Source: Finegoldia magna_J
GTDB lineage: Bacteria; Bacillota; Clostridia; Tissierellales; Peptoniphilaceae
Direction of reading: 5' to 3'
DNA length: 64,000 nucleotides
Assembly: GCF_002243175.1 (NCBI RefSeq)
Contig: NZ_NDYF01000016.1
Span: 129,593 to 193,592 of the forward strand
In this document: positions 1-7,973 of the stretch, piece by piece
How positions within the stretch are numbered: the first letter of the stretch is position 1
Layout of the letters: each line of letters opens with the position of its first letter
Position numbers and translations under genes: made by a program
The notes under the pieces: model-generated
Seen by the model: the letters and a program-made list of their open reading frames with translations, nothing else
What the model was told of the DNA's origin: nothing
Database searches by the model: none

Positions 1-555
1 GATTGCGAATTCAGAATTCAAAGTGTTTCCACCAGCACAACCACAAGTCATGATTCCTTCTTCTTCGCTGTCGACGTTGATAAGGTATTTGCCTTTTAAG
101 AAGTCTTCGCTTACGGCATTCGCACCGATAAGTCCCACTTCTTCGTTCGTCGTAACCATCAATTCCAAATCAGGATGTGACAAGTTTTCATCTTCCAAAA
201 TAGCAATTCCCATCGCAACTGCTATTCCGTTGTCGGCTCCAAGTGTTGTCTTGTTGGCAGTTAATTTGCCATCCTTTTCGATGAACTCGATCGGATCTTT
301 TGTAAAATCGTGATCGCTGTCATCTTCTTTTTCGCAAACCATGTCCATGTGACCTTGCAAAATAACTCCTGGATGACCTTTTTTATCTTCTGTTGCAGAT
401 TTTCTGATTACGATGTTTAATTCATCATCAACATCGTATTCAAGCCCCAATTGTTTCGCTTTATTTACTAAGTATTCGTTAATTCTTTTTTGGTCAAATG
501 AACAACGAGGAACATTCGACAATTCTCTAAAATTTTCTAATACTACATTTTTCAT
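1..555 (-). CDS. pepD: Cytosol non-specific dipeptidase (M20C), N-terminal part
   Basis: Translating the reverse strand from 555 gives the first 185 residues of an M20-family aminoacyl-histidine dipeptidase; the gene runs off the left edge. The zinc-ligand motif GHMDMVCEK (His69, Asp71), the TLGADNG motif with the bridging Asp at about 108 and the catalytic EE pair in TTNEEVGL (about 138-139) are all present and spaced as in PepD. The enzyme hydrolyses cytosolic dipeptides, which fits an amino-acid-fermenting anaerobe. The ATG at 555 is preceded by GAGGTG at a good distance. The HipA-like gene upstream ends about 65 bases away on the same strand. The catalytic domain end and lid domain lie outside the window. 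Confidence 0.9.
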   Translation of the reverse strand, partial: MKNVVLENFRELSNVPRCSFDQKRINEYLVNKAKQLGLEYDVDDELNIVIRKSATEDKKGHPGVILQGHMDMVCEKEDDSDHDFTKDPIEFIEKDGKLTANKTTLGADNGIAVAMGIAILEDENLSHPDLELMVTTNEEVGLIGANAVSEDFLKGKYLINVDSEEEGIMTCGCAGGNTLNSEFAI

Positions 556-619
556 TGAATTACACCTCAAGATTTATATACCCATTATGAAATTAAAAAC
601 CACAAATTTTATGCATTAA

Positions 620-1738
620 TTATAAAGAATTTGCTACTCTGTCCGCGATTATTTTTTTCCTATCAGGTGCAAATTCTTCGAGATAATCACTTTCTGAAAG
701 TACGTCTACGATTATTTTATGAATTTTATTCGCATCAATTTTTTTGTCGATTTTTCCTTCGATTAGTTCAAACTGCTTTTGTCTATCAGTGTAGAATGGC
801 TTTACATCTGGATTGCAAAATTTTATCGCAGTGTCAAGTGTGTTGTAGAACAGGCTTGTTCCAGAATCATAGATAGGTGCCATGTTTTTGATTTCAAGCG
901 TTTCAACATCCCTAATGAAGCCAAAATTATTGAAATGTCTGTCCTCGTTGAAAATTATATAATCTAGAAGAAGCATATCATCGATTTTGGTTTTTGCATC
1001 AGATATCCCAAGTTTTTGCAATTCTTCTACCACGAAATCATACATCGATATGTGGTTAGGTTTTTGAGTGTTTTGGACGATCGCATTAACTGGAATGAGT
1101 TCAGTGTTTTCGTCAACGAAATTCTCACACACTGAACAATATTTATCTCCAATATTTTTTATTTCGTATTTTATATGATTGATTCCTAGAATTTGTGAAA
1201 TTTCGTATGCGATTTTTTCGTTAAAAGCTTCTTGGTAATATGGCTTGGATGAGCCTTTGACAAGAATTCTTTTGTCATCATCTATAATCCACGCTTTTTT
1301 AAGCCAACCATCTGATGTGTTGTTCGGAGTTTTCAAAGAAAATGAGCTGTCGGATTTGCCAAACATAAACAGTCCCATATCTTGTGAAAAATCATTTTGG
1401 AAAAAGTTGATATCTTTCCACTCTACGCTGTCGTTTTTTGATTTTATCCAATATTGATCAGAAAGAGATAGTCCGTAATACGCCAAGCTAAGTTCGTAAA
1501 GAGATTTGCCTTGAAGGTTTTCTAGAAGAATGTCCTTGTCCTGTCTGGTGTCTGGAATTCTTCTTCCTTTTAGAAAATGCTCGAAGCTGTTTTTTTCGAT
1601 TATATTTTTACTTCTGTTGTATTTCACTTGCAATGGCCTATATTCTGGATTTAATACTTCTATGATTTTGATAATTTTGCCGTGACGCATTTCAAATGAA
1701 AATACTGGCGTGTTTTTATTGAAAATAACATATTCCAT
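620..1738 (-). CDS. HipA-like serine/threonine kinase, orphan
   Basis: This 372-residue protein carries the HipA C-terminal kinase signature: the catalytic-loop-like IIFNEDRHFNNFGF (about residues 262-275) with Asp, Arg, His and Asn, and the metal-binding APIYDSGTSL (about 290) in the DxG position. The N-terminal third is not recognisable. HipA kinases phosphorylate targets such as aminoacyl-tRNA synthetases and can cause growth arrest. No HipB-type helix-turn-helix gene is adjacent: the upstream neighbour is prfB, 40 bases away, and the downstream one is pepD. The start at 1738 has AAAAGGAGG upstream. It could instead belong to the solitary CtkA-like or phage-defence HipA-domain proteins; the target is unknown. 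Confidence 0.7.
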   Translation of the reverse strand: MEYVIFNKNTPVFSFEMRHGKIIKIIEVLNPEYRPLQVKYNRSKNIIEKNSFEHFLKGRRIPDTRQDKDILLENLQGKSLYELSLAYYGLSLSDQYWIKSKNDSVEWKDINFFQNDFSQDMGLFMFGKSDSSFSLKTPNNTSDGWLKKAWIIDDDKRILVKGSSKPYYQEAFNEKIAYEISQILGINHIKYEIKNIGDKYCSVCENFVDENTELIPVNAIVQNTQKPNHISMYDFVVEELQKLGISDAKTKIDDMLLLDYIIFNEDRHFNNFGFIRDVETLEIKNMAPIYDSGTSLFYNTLDTAIKFCNPDVKPFYTDRQKQFELIEGKIDKKIDANKIHKIIVDVLSESDYLEEFAPDRKKIIADRVANSL

Positions 1739-1778
1739 TCTATCCCTCCTTTTCTATATTGTACTATATTTGGGTTGT

Positions 1779-2874
1779 TTAATTGTGGCTCAAATACGCA
1801 TTAATGAATTTATCCAAATCACCATCCAACACGTCTTGCACTTGTGAGCTTTCGCAGTTTGTCCTGTGATCTTTTACTAATGTGTATGGTTGGAAGACGT
1901 AGGATCTGATTTGTGAGCCCCACGCGATTTGGTTGTATTTGCCTTGGATGTCTTCGATTTTTTCTCGCTTTTCTTCTTCTTTTATCATTATAAGCTTGGC
2001 GATAAGCATATCCATGGCGTATTTTCTGTTGGCGATTTGCGATCTTTCTGTTTGACATTGGACTGTGACTCCTGTTGGAATGTGTGTGATTCTAACTGCA
2101 GAGTCTGTCATGTTGACGTGTTGTCCACCGGCACCGGATGCTCTGTAAGTGTCCACTTTCAAATCTTTGTCGTCGATTTGGATGTTGTGGCTGTCTTTGA
2201 TTTCTGGGAAGACGTCCACTGATGCAAATGATGTGTGGCGACGTTTTTGTTGATCAAATGGAGAAATCCTGACAAGTCTGTGGACTCCTTTTTCGCTTTT
2301 CAAAAACCCATACGCGTTAATTCCTTGTACGATTAACGATACGGATTTGATGCCGCCTTCTGTGTCTTGATTGTAGTCGGTGATTTTGTAGGAATATTTC
2401 TTGTCTGCAATCCACCTAGTGTACATTCTCAGTAACATTTCCGCCCAATCTTGCGCCTCAGTCCCACCTGCACCTGCGTGAATGGACAATATCGCATTAT
2501 TTTTGTCGTATTCTCCCACCAAGAGAGTTTTGATTTTAAATTCGTCGACTTTTTCTTCCAAATTTTTGAGCGTTTTGGAGATCTCTTTTTCGTATTCTTC
2601 GGTGTTGTCTTCCTTGCTGATTTCGAGCATCATTCTTACTTCTTCGATTTTTTCTTCGATATCGTCGTAGTTTTCGACATCGTCTTTTACAGAATTTAAT
2701 TCGTCGAAGATTTCTTGTGCTTTGTCGCTGTCATCCCAAAAGCCCGGTTTCAATGTTTCTTGTTGCAATTCATCTAATTTTTTTCTTAAATTATCTAAGT
2801 CAAAGAGACTCCTTTATTTCTTTTAGATTTTGAGATAAACTTTCTATTTTTTCGTTAATTAAAAATACGTCCAT
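1779..2874 (-). CDS. prfB: Peptide chain release factor 2, with programmed +1 frameshift
   Basis: RF2 recognises UGA/UAA stop codons and releases the peptide. The zero-frame start ATG at 2874 opens a 24-codon segment ending in an in-frame TGA at 2802-2800. The sequence there reads AAGGAG TCT CTT TGA C, with an internal Shine-Dalgarno, a slippery CTT and UGA-C: the classic autoregulatory frameshift site. Shifting +1 continues into the long frame (product about 364 residues). The domain shows the RF2-specific SPF tripeptide (RISPFDQQKR) and the catalytic GGQ (GAGGQHVN). It lies downstream of secA, an arrangement common in Firmicutes, with a terminator between them. Annotation pipelines often truncate it to begin near 2768. 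Confidence 0.95.
2800..2814 (-). promoter_or_regulatory. prfB +1 programmed frameshift site
   Basis: On the minus strand the bases read AAGGAGTCTCTTTGA followed by C. This gives a Shine-Dalgarno-like AAGGAG three bases before the CTT slippery codon, then an in-frame UGA with a C after it, which is weakly terminated by RF2. Low RF2 favours slipping, so this is a feedback control of RF2 synthesis as known from E. coli and B. subtilis. Confidence 0.95.
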
Positions 2875-2903
2875 TTTTATCCTCCAATTGCATATATTTT
2901 TTG

Positions 2904-2930
2904 AACAAAAAAGGAGGATTTCTCCTCCTT
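2904..2930 (-). terminator. Intrinsic terminator after secA
   Basis: A perfect 8-bp stem AAGGAGGA/TCCTCCTT with a four-base loop (2911-2930) is followed on the minus strand by TTTTTTGTTC. It lies between the secA stop and the prfB start, so prfB is probably transcribed separately or by read-through. The stem is anti-Shine-Dalgarno-like, which may be incidental. Confidence 0.85.
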
Positions 2931-2956
2931 GATGTGTTTGTATTTGTTTTTATTTA

Positions 2957-5686
2957 TTATCTGTTTTTACCACAGCAGTTTTTGTATTTCTTACCACTTC
3001 CGCATGGACATGGATCGTTTCTACCGATTTTCTTACCTTTTACTACTGGTTTGTTGATTTCTTCTTCACCACTTGATGCAGAAGTTTCGTGAGCTACTTG
3101 TTTTCTTTCGATTTCTTCAACTGGTTGAACGTTGAACATTCCTCTAACTGTGTCTTCTTTGATAGAGTGGTTCATATCTTCAAACATTTCGAAACCTTCG
3201 TTGTTGTAAGCTCTTACTGGGTCTTGTTGACCGAATGCTCTTAGACCGATACCTTGACGCAATTGATCCATCGCATCAATGTGATCCATCCATTTTCTAT
3301 CTACAACCATAAGAAGAATTACACGTTCGATTTCTCTGAATTTTTCTTTGCCGATGGCTTCTTCTTTTTCTCCATAAACTTCCAATGCTTTTTGTGTTAC
3401 ATAATCTGTGAAAGTTTTCTTGTTGTAGCTGTTAAGTCTTGTAAGATCCAATGTTCCTTCTGGAATGAATGTATTCAAGTAAGTCATCAATGCTTCCATT
3501 TCCCAATTTTCTGATTTAGCATCTTGGCAATATGTGTCGATTGCGTTTGCAATGATGTCCTTAATCATAGCTACGATAGATTCGTGCATGTCTTCACCGT
3601 CAAGTACTTTATCCCTTTCAGTATAAATTACTTTACGTTGTGCATTCATAACGTCGTCATATTTCAATACGTTCTTTCTGATACCGAAGTTGTTAGATTC
3701 AACCTTTGTTTGCGCTCTTTCGATCGCTTTTGTGATTGTTCTGAATTCCATTGGTTCGTCTTCTGGGAATTTGCCAGATTCAGCGTATTTTTGGATAGTT
3801 TCTCCACCGAACAATCTCATTAAGTTGTCGCCTAATGATACGAAGAATCTTGATCTACCAGGGTCACCTTGACGACCAGAACGACCACGCAATTGGTTGT
3901 CGATACGACGTGATTCGTGACGTTCAGTACCGATAATGTATAATCCACCGACTTCAAGAACTTTCTTCTTATCTTCGTCTGTCATTTTTTTGTATTTTTT
4001 GTATAATTCGTTGTAAACATTTCTTGCTGCAACTAATTCTTCGTCTGTGCTTGGCAAGAATGAATCCAAACTTTCGATTACGTATTCTCCGTAACCTTGT
4101 TTTTTCATGTCGTGTTTTGCTAAGAAATCTGGGTTACCACCTAAAAGAATGTCGGTACCACGGCCGGCCATGTTTGTCGCGATAGTAACTTTGTCAAACA
4201 TACCTGCTTGTGCTACGATTTCTGCTTCACGTTCGTGTTGCTTAGCGTTCAATACGTCGTGTTTGATTCCGTTTTTCTTCAACAATTTGGACAATTTTTC
4301 TGATACTTCAATTGAAATAGTACCAACTAGAATTGGTTGTCCAGTTTTGTGAATTTCTTTTATTTCTTCAACGATTGCGTTGAACTTAGCATTTTCGTTG
4401 ATGTAAACTCTGTCTTGTTCGTCAACTCTGGCTACTGGTTTGTTAGTAGGGATTTCAACAACGTCCATCTTGTAGATTTCGTTGAATTCTGCTTCTTCAG
4501 TCTTGGCAGTACCAGTCATACCACTTAATTTGTTGTACATTCTGAAGTAGTTTTGGAATGTAACTGTTGCCAAAGTTTTGGATTCGCTCTTAACTTCAAC
4601 ACCTTCTTTTGCTTCGATAGCTTGATGAAGACCATCAGAATATCTTCTACCTTCCATGATACGACCAGTAAATTCATCGACGATAAGGATTTCGTCATCC
4701 TTTACTACATAATCAATGTCTCTTTTCATTGTATTGTTAGCCTTCAAAGCTTGGTTGATGTGGTGAGCCAATTCCATGTTGTTAGGATCAGACAAGTTTT
4801 CTACGCCGAAATATTCTTCAGCTTTTTTAGTACCAATTTCTGTAAGACTGGCAGTCTTTCTCTTTTCGTCAACCAAGAAATCAACAGTTTCATCCTTGAA
4901 TTCACGATCGAAAATATCTGGCTTGTCTTCTTCTGGATCCATAATACGTCCAGTCAAACCATTAGCAAACATATTTGCTCTCATGTACATATCTGTAGAT
5001 TCGTCGCCTTGACCAGAAATAATAAGTGGAGTTCTAGCTTCATCTATTAAGATAGAGTCAACTTCGTCCACGATTGCAAAGTTAAGGCCTCTTTGAACCT
5101 TGTCTTTTTTGTAAATAACCATGTTGTCACGCAAATAATCGAAACCGTATTGGTTATTAGTACCATAAGTAATATCACAAGCGTAGTTTTCACGTCTTTC
5201 ATCATTGTCCAAACCATAAACGATAACGCCTACAGTTAATCCCAAAAATTCGTGAACCTTTCCCATCCATTCTTTATCTCTCTTTGCAAGATAATCATTG
5301 ACAGTAACCACGTGAACGCCCTTTCCACTAAGCGCATTCAAATATGCAGGTAAAGTTGCAACCAAAGTCTTACCTTCACCAGTCTTCATTTCTGCAATTC
5401 TACCTTGGTGTAAAACAATACCACCGATTAATTGCACACGATATTGTTTCATACCTAAAACTCTGTAGCTGGCTTCTCTAACTACAGCAAATGCTTCTGG
5501 TAAAATATCGTCCAAAGTTTCGCCGTTTTTTAATCTTTCCTTGAATTCAACAGTTTTATGCTTTAATTCATCATCTGATAATTGTTGCATAGACTTATCA
5601 TATGATTCAATTTTTTTAATAATTGGTTCTATCTTCTTTAGCTCTTTTTTATTAGCTGAGCCAAAAATAGATTCAAATACTCCCAT
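2957..5686 (-). CDS. secA: Preprotein translocase ATPase SecA
   Basis: SecA is the ATPase that drives secretory proteins through SecYEG at the membrane. The 909-residue product is full length. It has the Walker A region MKTGEGKTLVA (about 99-109), the DEVDSILIDEARTPL DEAD-like motif (about 205), the helicase motif NMAGRGTDI (about 510) and QLRGRSGRQGDPG (about 640). The C-terminal tail GRNDPCPCGSGKKYKNCC is a zinc-binding SEC-C motif for SecB/ribosome contact. The ATG at 5686 follows AAGGAG. The window encodes several large secreted proteins, clients of this pathway. A single canonical secA is assumed; no SecA2-type features are seen. Confidence 0.98.
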   Translation of the reverse strand: MGVFESIFGSANKKELKKIEPIIKKIESYDKSMQQLSDDELKHKTVEFKERLKNGETLDDILPEAFAVVREASYRVLGMKQYRVQLIGGIVLHQGRIAEMKTGEGKTLVATLPAYLNALSGKGVHVVTVNDYLAKRDKEWMGKVHEFLGLTVGVIVYGLDNDERRENYACDITYGTNNQYGFDYLRDNMVIYKKDKVQRGLNFAIVDEVDSILIDEARTPLIISGQGDESTDMYMRANMFANGLTGRIMDPEEDKPDIFDREFKDETVDFLVDEKRKTASLTEIGTKKAEEYFGVENLSDPNNMELAHHINQALKANNTMKRDIDYVVKDDEILIVDEFTGRIMEGRRYSDGLHQAIEAKEGVEVKSESKTLATVTFQNYFRMYNKLSGMTGTAKTEEAEFNEIYKMDVVEIPTNKPVARVDEQDRVYINENAKFNAIVEEIKEIHKTGQPILVGTISIEVSEKLSKLLKKNGIKHDVLNAKQHEREAEIVAQAGMFDKVTIATNMAGRGTDILLGGNPDFLAKHDMKKQGYGEYVIESLDSFLPSTDEELVAARNVYNELYKKYKKMTDEDKKKVLEVGGLYIIGTERHESRRIDNQLRGRSGRQGDPGRSRFFVSLGDNLMRLFGGETIQKYAESGKFPEDEPMEFRTITKAIERAQTKVESNNFGIRKNVLKYDDVMNAQRKVIYTERDKVLDGEDMHESIVAMIKDIIANAIDTYCQDAKSENWEMEALMTYLNTFIPEGTLDLTRLNSYNKKTFTDYVTQKALEVYGEKEEAIGKEKFREIERVILLMVVDRKWMDHIDAMDQLRQGIGLRAFGQQDPVRAYNNEGFEMFEDMNHSIKEDTVRGMFNVQPVEEIERKQVAHETSASSGEEEINKPVVKGKKIGRNDPCPCGSGKKYKNCCGKNR

Positions 5687-5699
5687 ATAAATCTCCTTA

Positions 5700-5935
5700 C
5701 TTTAATATCTATAAATACTACCTTTTATTTTAACATTAAAACACATCATTTACAACAAAAACATCAACATTTAAAGGAAATCACTCATAAAATTTTCAAA
5801 TAAATTACAGAGCATATAATTTTAGGTAAAATTCGCCCCCACTCCCCGTTTAAGTTAAAATGCACTCCGCAATCATCGGAAAATTTAAAGCAAACGATCG
5901 AGCTGAATATCCTCAATTTGTGTAAACAGTCAAGC
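5700..5935. other. Intergenic stretch upstream of secA with a partial repeat
   Basis: About 620 bases separate secA from the RelB-like gene. The first 240 hold the secA upstream region and, near 5889-5912, a fragment (GCAAACGATCGAGCTGAATA) resembling the left ends of the repeat copies at 46142 and 46375. A 73-codon open frame here has no ribosome site, and I do not call it a gene. Confidence 0.4.
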
Positions 5936-5936
5936 C

Positions 5937-6090
5937 TTTTGCTAAGAATATAATACGGAGAAAATTTTCTTGATTTCAAATCGAAAAAATCCGCCAGAAA
6001 TCGCACCGCTTGAGCGTAAGCGAGCTTGCGATTTCAGGATTTTGAGATTTAGAAATCACAAATTTTCGTAGTCCAGATATTCGTGCAAAA
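5937..6090 (+). repeat. Intergenic hairpin repeat element, copy 1
   Basis: The element begins TTTTGCTAAGAATAT and ends CAGATATTCGTGCAAAA, giving imperfect terminal inverted repeats. Inside, nested arms pair: AAATC (5978-5982) with GATTT (6046-6050), AAATCC (5987-5992) with GGATTT (6037-6042), and GAAATCGCA (5997-6005) with TGCGATTTC (6027-6035). The loop holds GAGCGTAAGCGAG. Arms differ in sequence from the other copies but keep their complementarity. Confidence 0.75.
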
Positions 6091-6099
6091 TGCTTGAAC

Positions 6100-6232
6100 T
6101 GTGATTTTTCGCGAATAAGATCATTAAATTTTCACCAAGATATTCTGCGAGATGTTTGCCGTAGCTTAAATATTCGTGCAAAATGCTTGATCTGTGTTGT
6201 GTCTGAATAAGATTATTAAGTTGGAAATATAT
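6100..6232 (+). repeat. Two partial right arms of the intergenic repeat family
   Basis: The module GCGAATAAGATCATTAAA then AGATATTCTGCGAGATG closely matches the right arm of the copy ending near 46526. A second piece, AAATATTCGTGCAAAATGC then GAATAAGATTATTAA, follows immediately. These look like truncated or rearranged right ends without their partner left arms. Confidence 0.5.
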
Positions 6233-6242
6233 ATTATTTGTA

Positions 6243-6280
6243 TTGCTGTTGTACGCACATTTTGATATAATAATATTATA
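6243..6280 (+). promoter_or_regulatory. Promoter and palindromic operator of the RelB/ParE-type module
   Basis: TTGCTG (6243-6248) and TATAAT (6266-6271) are spaced by 17 bases. The -10 box is embedded in a perfect 15-base palindrome with arms TATAATA/TATTATA (6266-6280), a plausible site for autorepression by the RHH-type antitoxin encoded 26 bases downstream. Binding is inferred. Confidence 0.55.
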
Positions 6281-6306
6281 AAAATATCAGAAAGGTGGTG
6301 CTTTAT

Positions 6307-6615
6307 ATGGCAGCAAAATCAGCAAATCTTTATGCTCGTATTGAACCGGAGGTAAAAGAAAAGGCAGAAAGTATTTTATCTGCACTTGGTATTCCTGCAT
6401 CCAGTGCTATTAATATGTTTTATAAACAGATAATTCTTCAGAAAGGACTTCCTTTTGAAGTGAAACTGCCATCTTCTCGCCCTGTAGATATGTCCTTTTT
6501 ATCAGAAACAGAACTGAACGAAGAGCTTGAGAAAGGATATGCGGATATCAAAGCAGGAAGAGCAAGAGAAGCAAGCGCAGTTTTTGCAGACATCCGTAAG
6601 GATTATAACCTATGA
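6307..6615 (+). CDS. RelB/DinJ-family antitoxin
   Basis: The 102-residue product has a DinJ-type N-terminal ribbon-helix-helix: YARIEPEVKEKAESILSALG followed by IPASSAINMFYKQII and GLPFEV. It would bind DNA as a dimer and neutralise the toxin encoded next to it with its C-terminal tail. I choose the ATG at 6307, because the GTG at 6295 lies inside the ribosome site AAAGGTGG. Its last bases overlap the toxin start by four bases (ATGA), a usual coupling. The base composition looks more GC-rich than the flanking repeats, hinting at transfer. It is flanked by repeat elements upstream. Confidence 0.85.
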   Translation: MAAKSANLYARIEPEVKEKAESILSALGIPASSAINMFYKQIILQKGLPFEVKLPSSRPVDMSFLSETELNEELEKGYADIKAGRAREASAVFADIRKDYNL

Positions 6616-6947
6616 TTTATGAAATCAAAATCACTTACCAAGCTGATAATGGTATTCGTAATATATATGAATATATTGCCTACGAATTGCAGTCACCTGA
6701 GAATGCCAATGGTCAGCTGGACAGAATTGAAAAGTGTATTATGAGTCTTTACGATATGCCAGAGCGCCATCGTTTTTATGATAGCGAACCGTGGAAAAGT
6801 CGTGGACTTCATATTGTTCCGGTAGATAATTATTGCATTCTATATATTGTAGATAATGATGATACAACAGTTTCCATCATGCGAGTGATGTATTTAGGTC
6901 GTGATATTGATGTTCAACTTAACAAATACACGAAATACGAGAAGTAG
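6612..6947 (+). CDS. RelE/ParE-superfamily toxin
   Basis: The 111-residue protein has a ParE/RelE-like layout: an N-terminal strand and two helices (YQADNGIRNIYEYIAYEL), ENANGQLDRIEK, a middle PERHRFYDSEPWKSRGLHIV, and late strands YCILYIVDNDDTTVSIMRVMY ending in LGRDI. The late YLGRDI is typical of ParE-like plasmid-stabilisation toxins paired with RelB/DinJ antitoxins. Whether it cuts mRNA at the ribosome or poisons gyrase cannot be told from sequence alone. It overlaps the antitoxin stop by four bases, and a bidirectional terminator follows at 7125. The module looks intact. Confidence 0.85.
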   Translation: MIYEIKITYQADNGIRNIYEYIAYELQSPENANGQLDRIEKCIMSLYDMPERHRFYDSEPWKSRGLHIVPVDNYCILYIVDNDDTTVSIMRVMYLGRDIDVQLNKYTKYEK

Positions 6948-7124
6948 AGCAAAGTGGAATTTATGAGGTTGATGTAATGATTAGAAATTGCATTAACCGT
7001 TGTTTATAATATTTTCAAAATTTCTTGTTTCATTCTTAACTTTCTTTTTTTCTTACACATACTCCCGTACCATAGAAGATACGTCATGCCAATTGAAAGC
7101 TGTCATTATATAATTAATCAAATT

Positions 7125-7159
7125 AAAAAGGCTAAGAGCATCTCTGCTCTTAGCCTTTT
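7125..7159. terminator. Bidirectional terminator between toxin gene and transaldolase
   Basis: AAAAAGGCTAAGAGCA (7125-7140), a TCTC loop and TGCTCTTAGCCTTTT (7145-7159) form a perfect long stem with A- and T-tracts on both sides. It sits between two convergent transcription units and can serve both. Confidence 0.9.
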
Positions 7160-7235
7160 AACTTGCCACCTAAAGACTGTCTAATTTAGTTTTAAATTCC
7201 TAATTCAACGAGCCTTTTGTAAGCCCTTGTATTTA

Positions 7236-7946
7236 TTAAAGGATTGAAAATCCTAATTCTTTTGAGTCTTTGCAGAATGTTTTCACTGTGTCTAGTGAGT
7301 ATTCGTTTAAGTCTTTTCCCATCAATGAAAGTTTCTTGATGATTGCAGGAGTGCATGTGATGATGTCTACTCCCAATTCATTTGCTTGGTAAATGTTGAA
7401 CACTTCTCTTGGAGATGCCCATAACAATTCGCAACCTTTTTTAGTTTTGCAAATTTCCAAAGCTTCTTTCATGACTGGCATTGGATCAACGCCAGTGTCT
7501 GCAATTCTTCCAGCAAATACTGAAACAATGCTTGGAACATTTTCAGTCAAGTTGTCTACAACTTCTCTTACTTGATCCACTGTGAAGATTGCTGTTACGT
7601 TAAGTTTGATTCCTTTTGAACTAAGTTTTTTCAATAATGGAGCTGTTGATGTTCCATCGCTTGTAGTTACAGGAATTTTGACGTAAACATTGTCGCCTAG
7701 TGAAGAGATTTTATCTGCTTCTTTTTCCATTGTTTCCAAATCATCTGCGAATACTTCAAATGATACTGGATATTCTGTGATTTCTTCTAGAACTTTCTTG
7801 GCAAATTCAACGTAATCAGTGATTCCAGCTTTTTTCATCAATGATGGATTAGTTGTGAATCCTGTTACTTTTTTTGATGCCAATGATTCTAGCATATCTT
7901 CTAATACTGCACCGTCTGAGTAAATTTTTGTGTTAATTTTATTCAT
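7236..7946 (-). CDS. Transaldolase family protein (small type)
   Basis: The 236-residue protein is a compact class I aldolase barrel of the transaldolase/fructose-6-phosphate aldolase group. It has TNPSLMKKAG near residue 33 (the TNPS motif), the Schiff-base lysine in VYVKIPV (about residue 89), NVTAIFTVDQ, and a SVFAGRIADTG motif near 143. It would interconvert sugar phosphates by dihydroxyacetone or glyceraldehyde-3-phosphate transfer. It is the last gene of the PTS operon, 27 bases after ulaA-type IIC, so it likely processes the phosphorylated pentose or ascorbate-derived sugar imported by that system. The length resembles staphylococcal-type transaldolases; true F6P aldolase activity is possible. 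Confidence 0.8.
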   Translation of the reverse strand: MNKINTKIYSDGAVLEDMLESLASKKVTGFTTNPSLMKKAGITDYVEFAKKVLEEITEYPVSFEVFADDLETMEKEADKISSLGDNVYVKIPVTTSDGTSTAPLLKKLSSKGIKLNVTAIFTVDQVREVVDNLTENVPSIVSVFAGRIADTGVDPMPVMKEALEICKTKKGCELLWASPREVFNIYQANELGVDIITCTPAIIKKLSLMGKDLNEYSLDTVKTFCKDSKELGFSIL

Positions 7947-7973
7947 TTCAACCTCTTTCTTGTGTAGTTCAAA

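Noticed and set aside
2768..2802. prfB as a broken gene because of the in-frame TGA
   Set aside because: The context AAGGAG-TCT-CTT-TGA-C is the standard programmed frameshift, so the gene is intact.
5785..6006. 73-codon frame on the minus strand between secA and the RelB-like gene
   Set aside because: It overlaps the hairpin repeat and a partial repeat, with no ribosome site; similar frames arise in other copies by chance.
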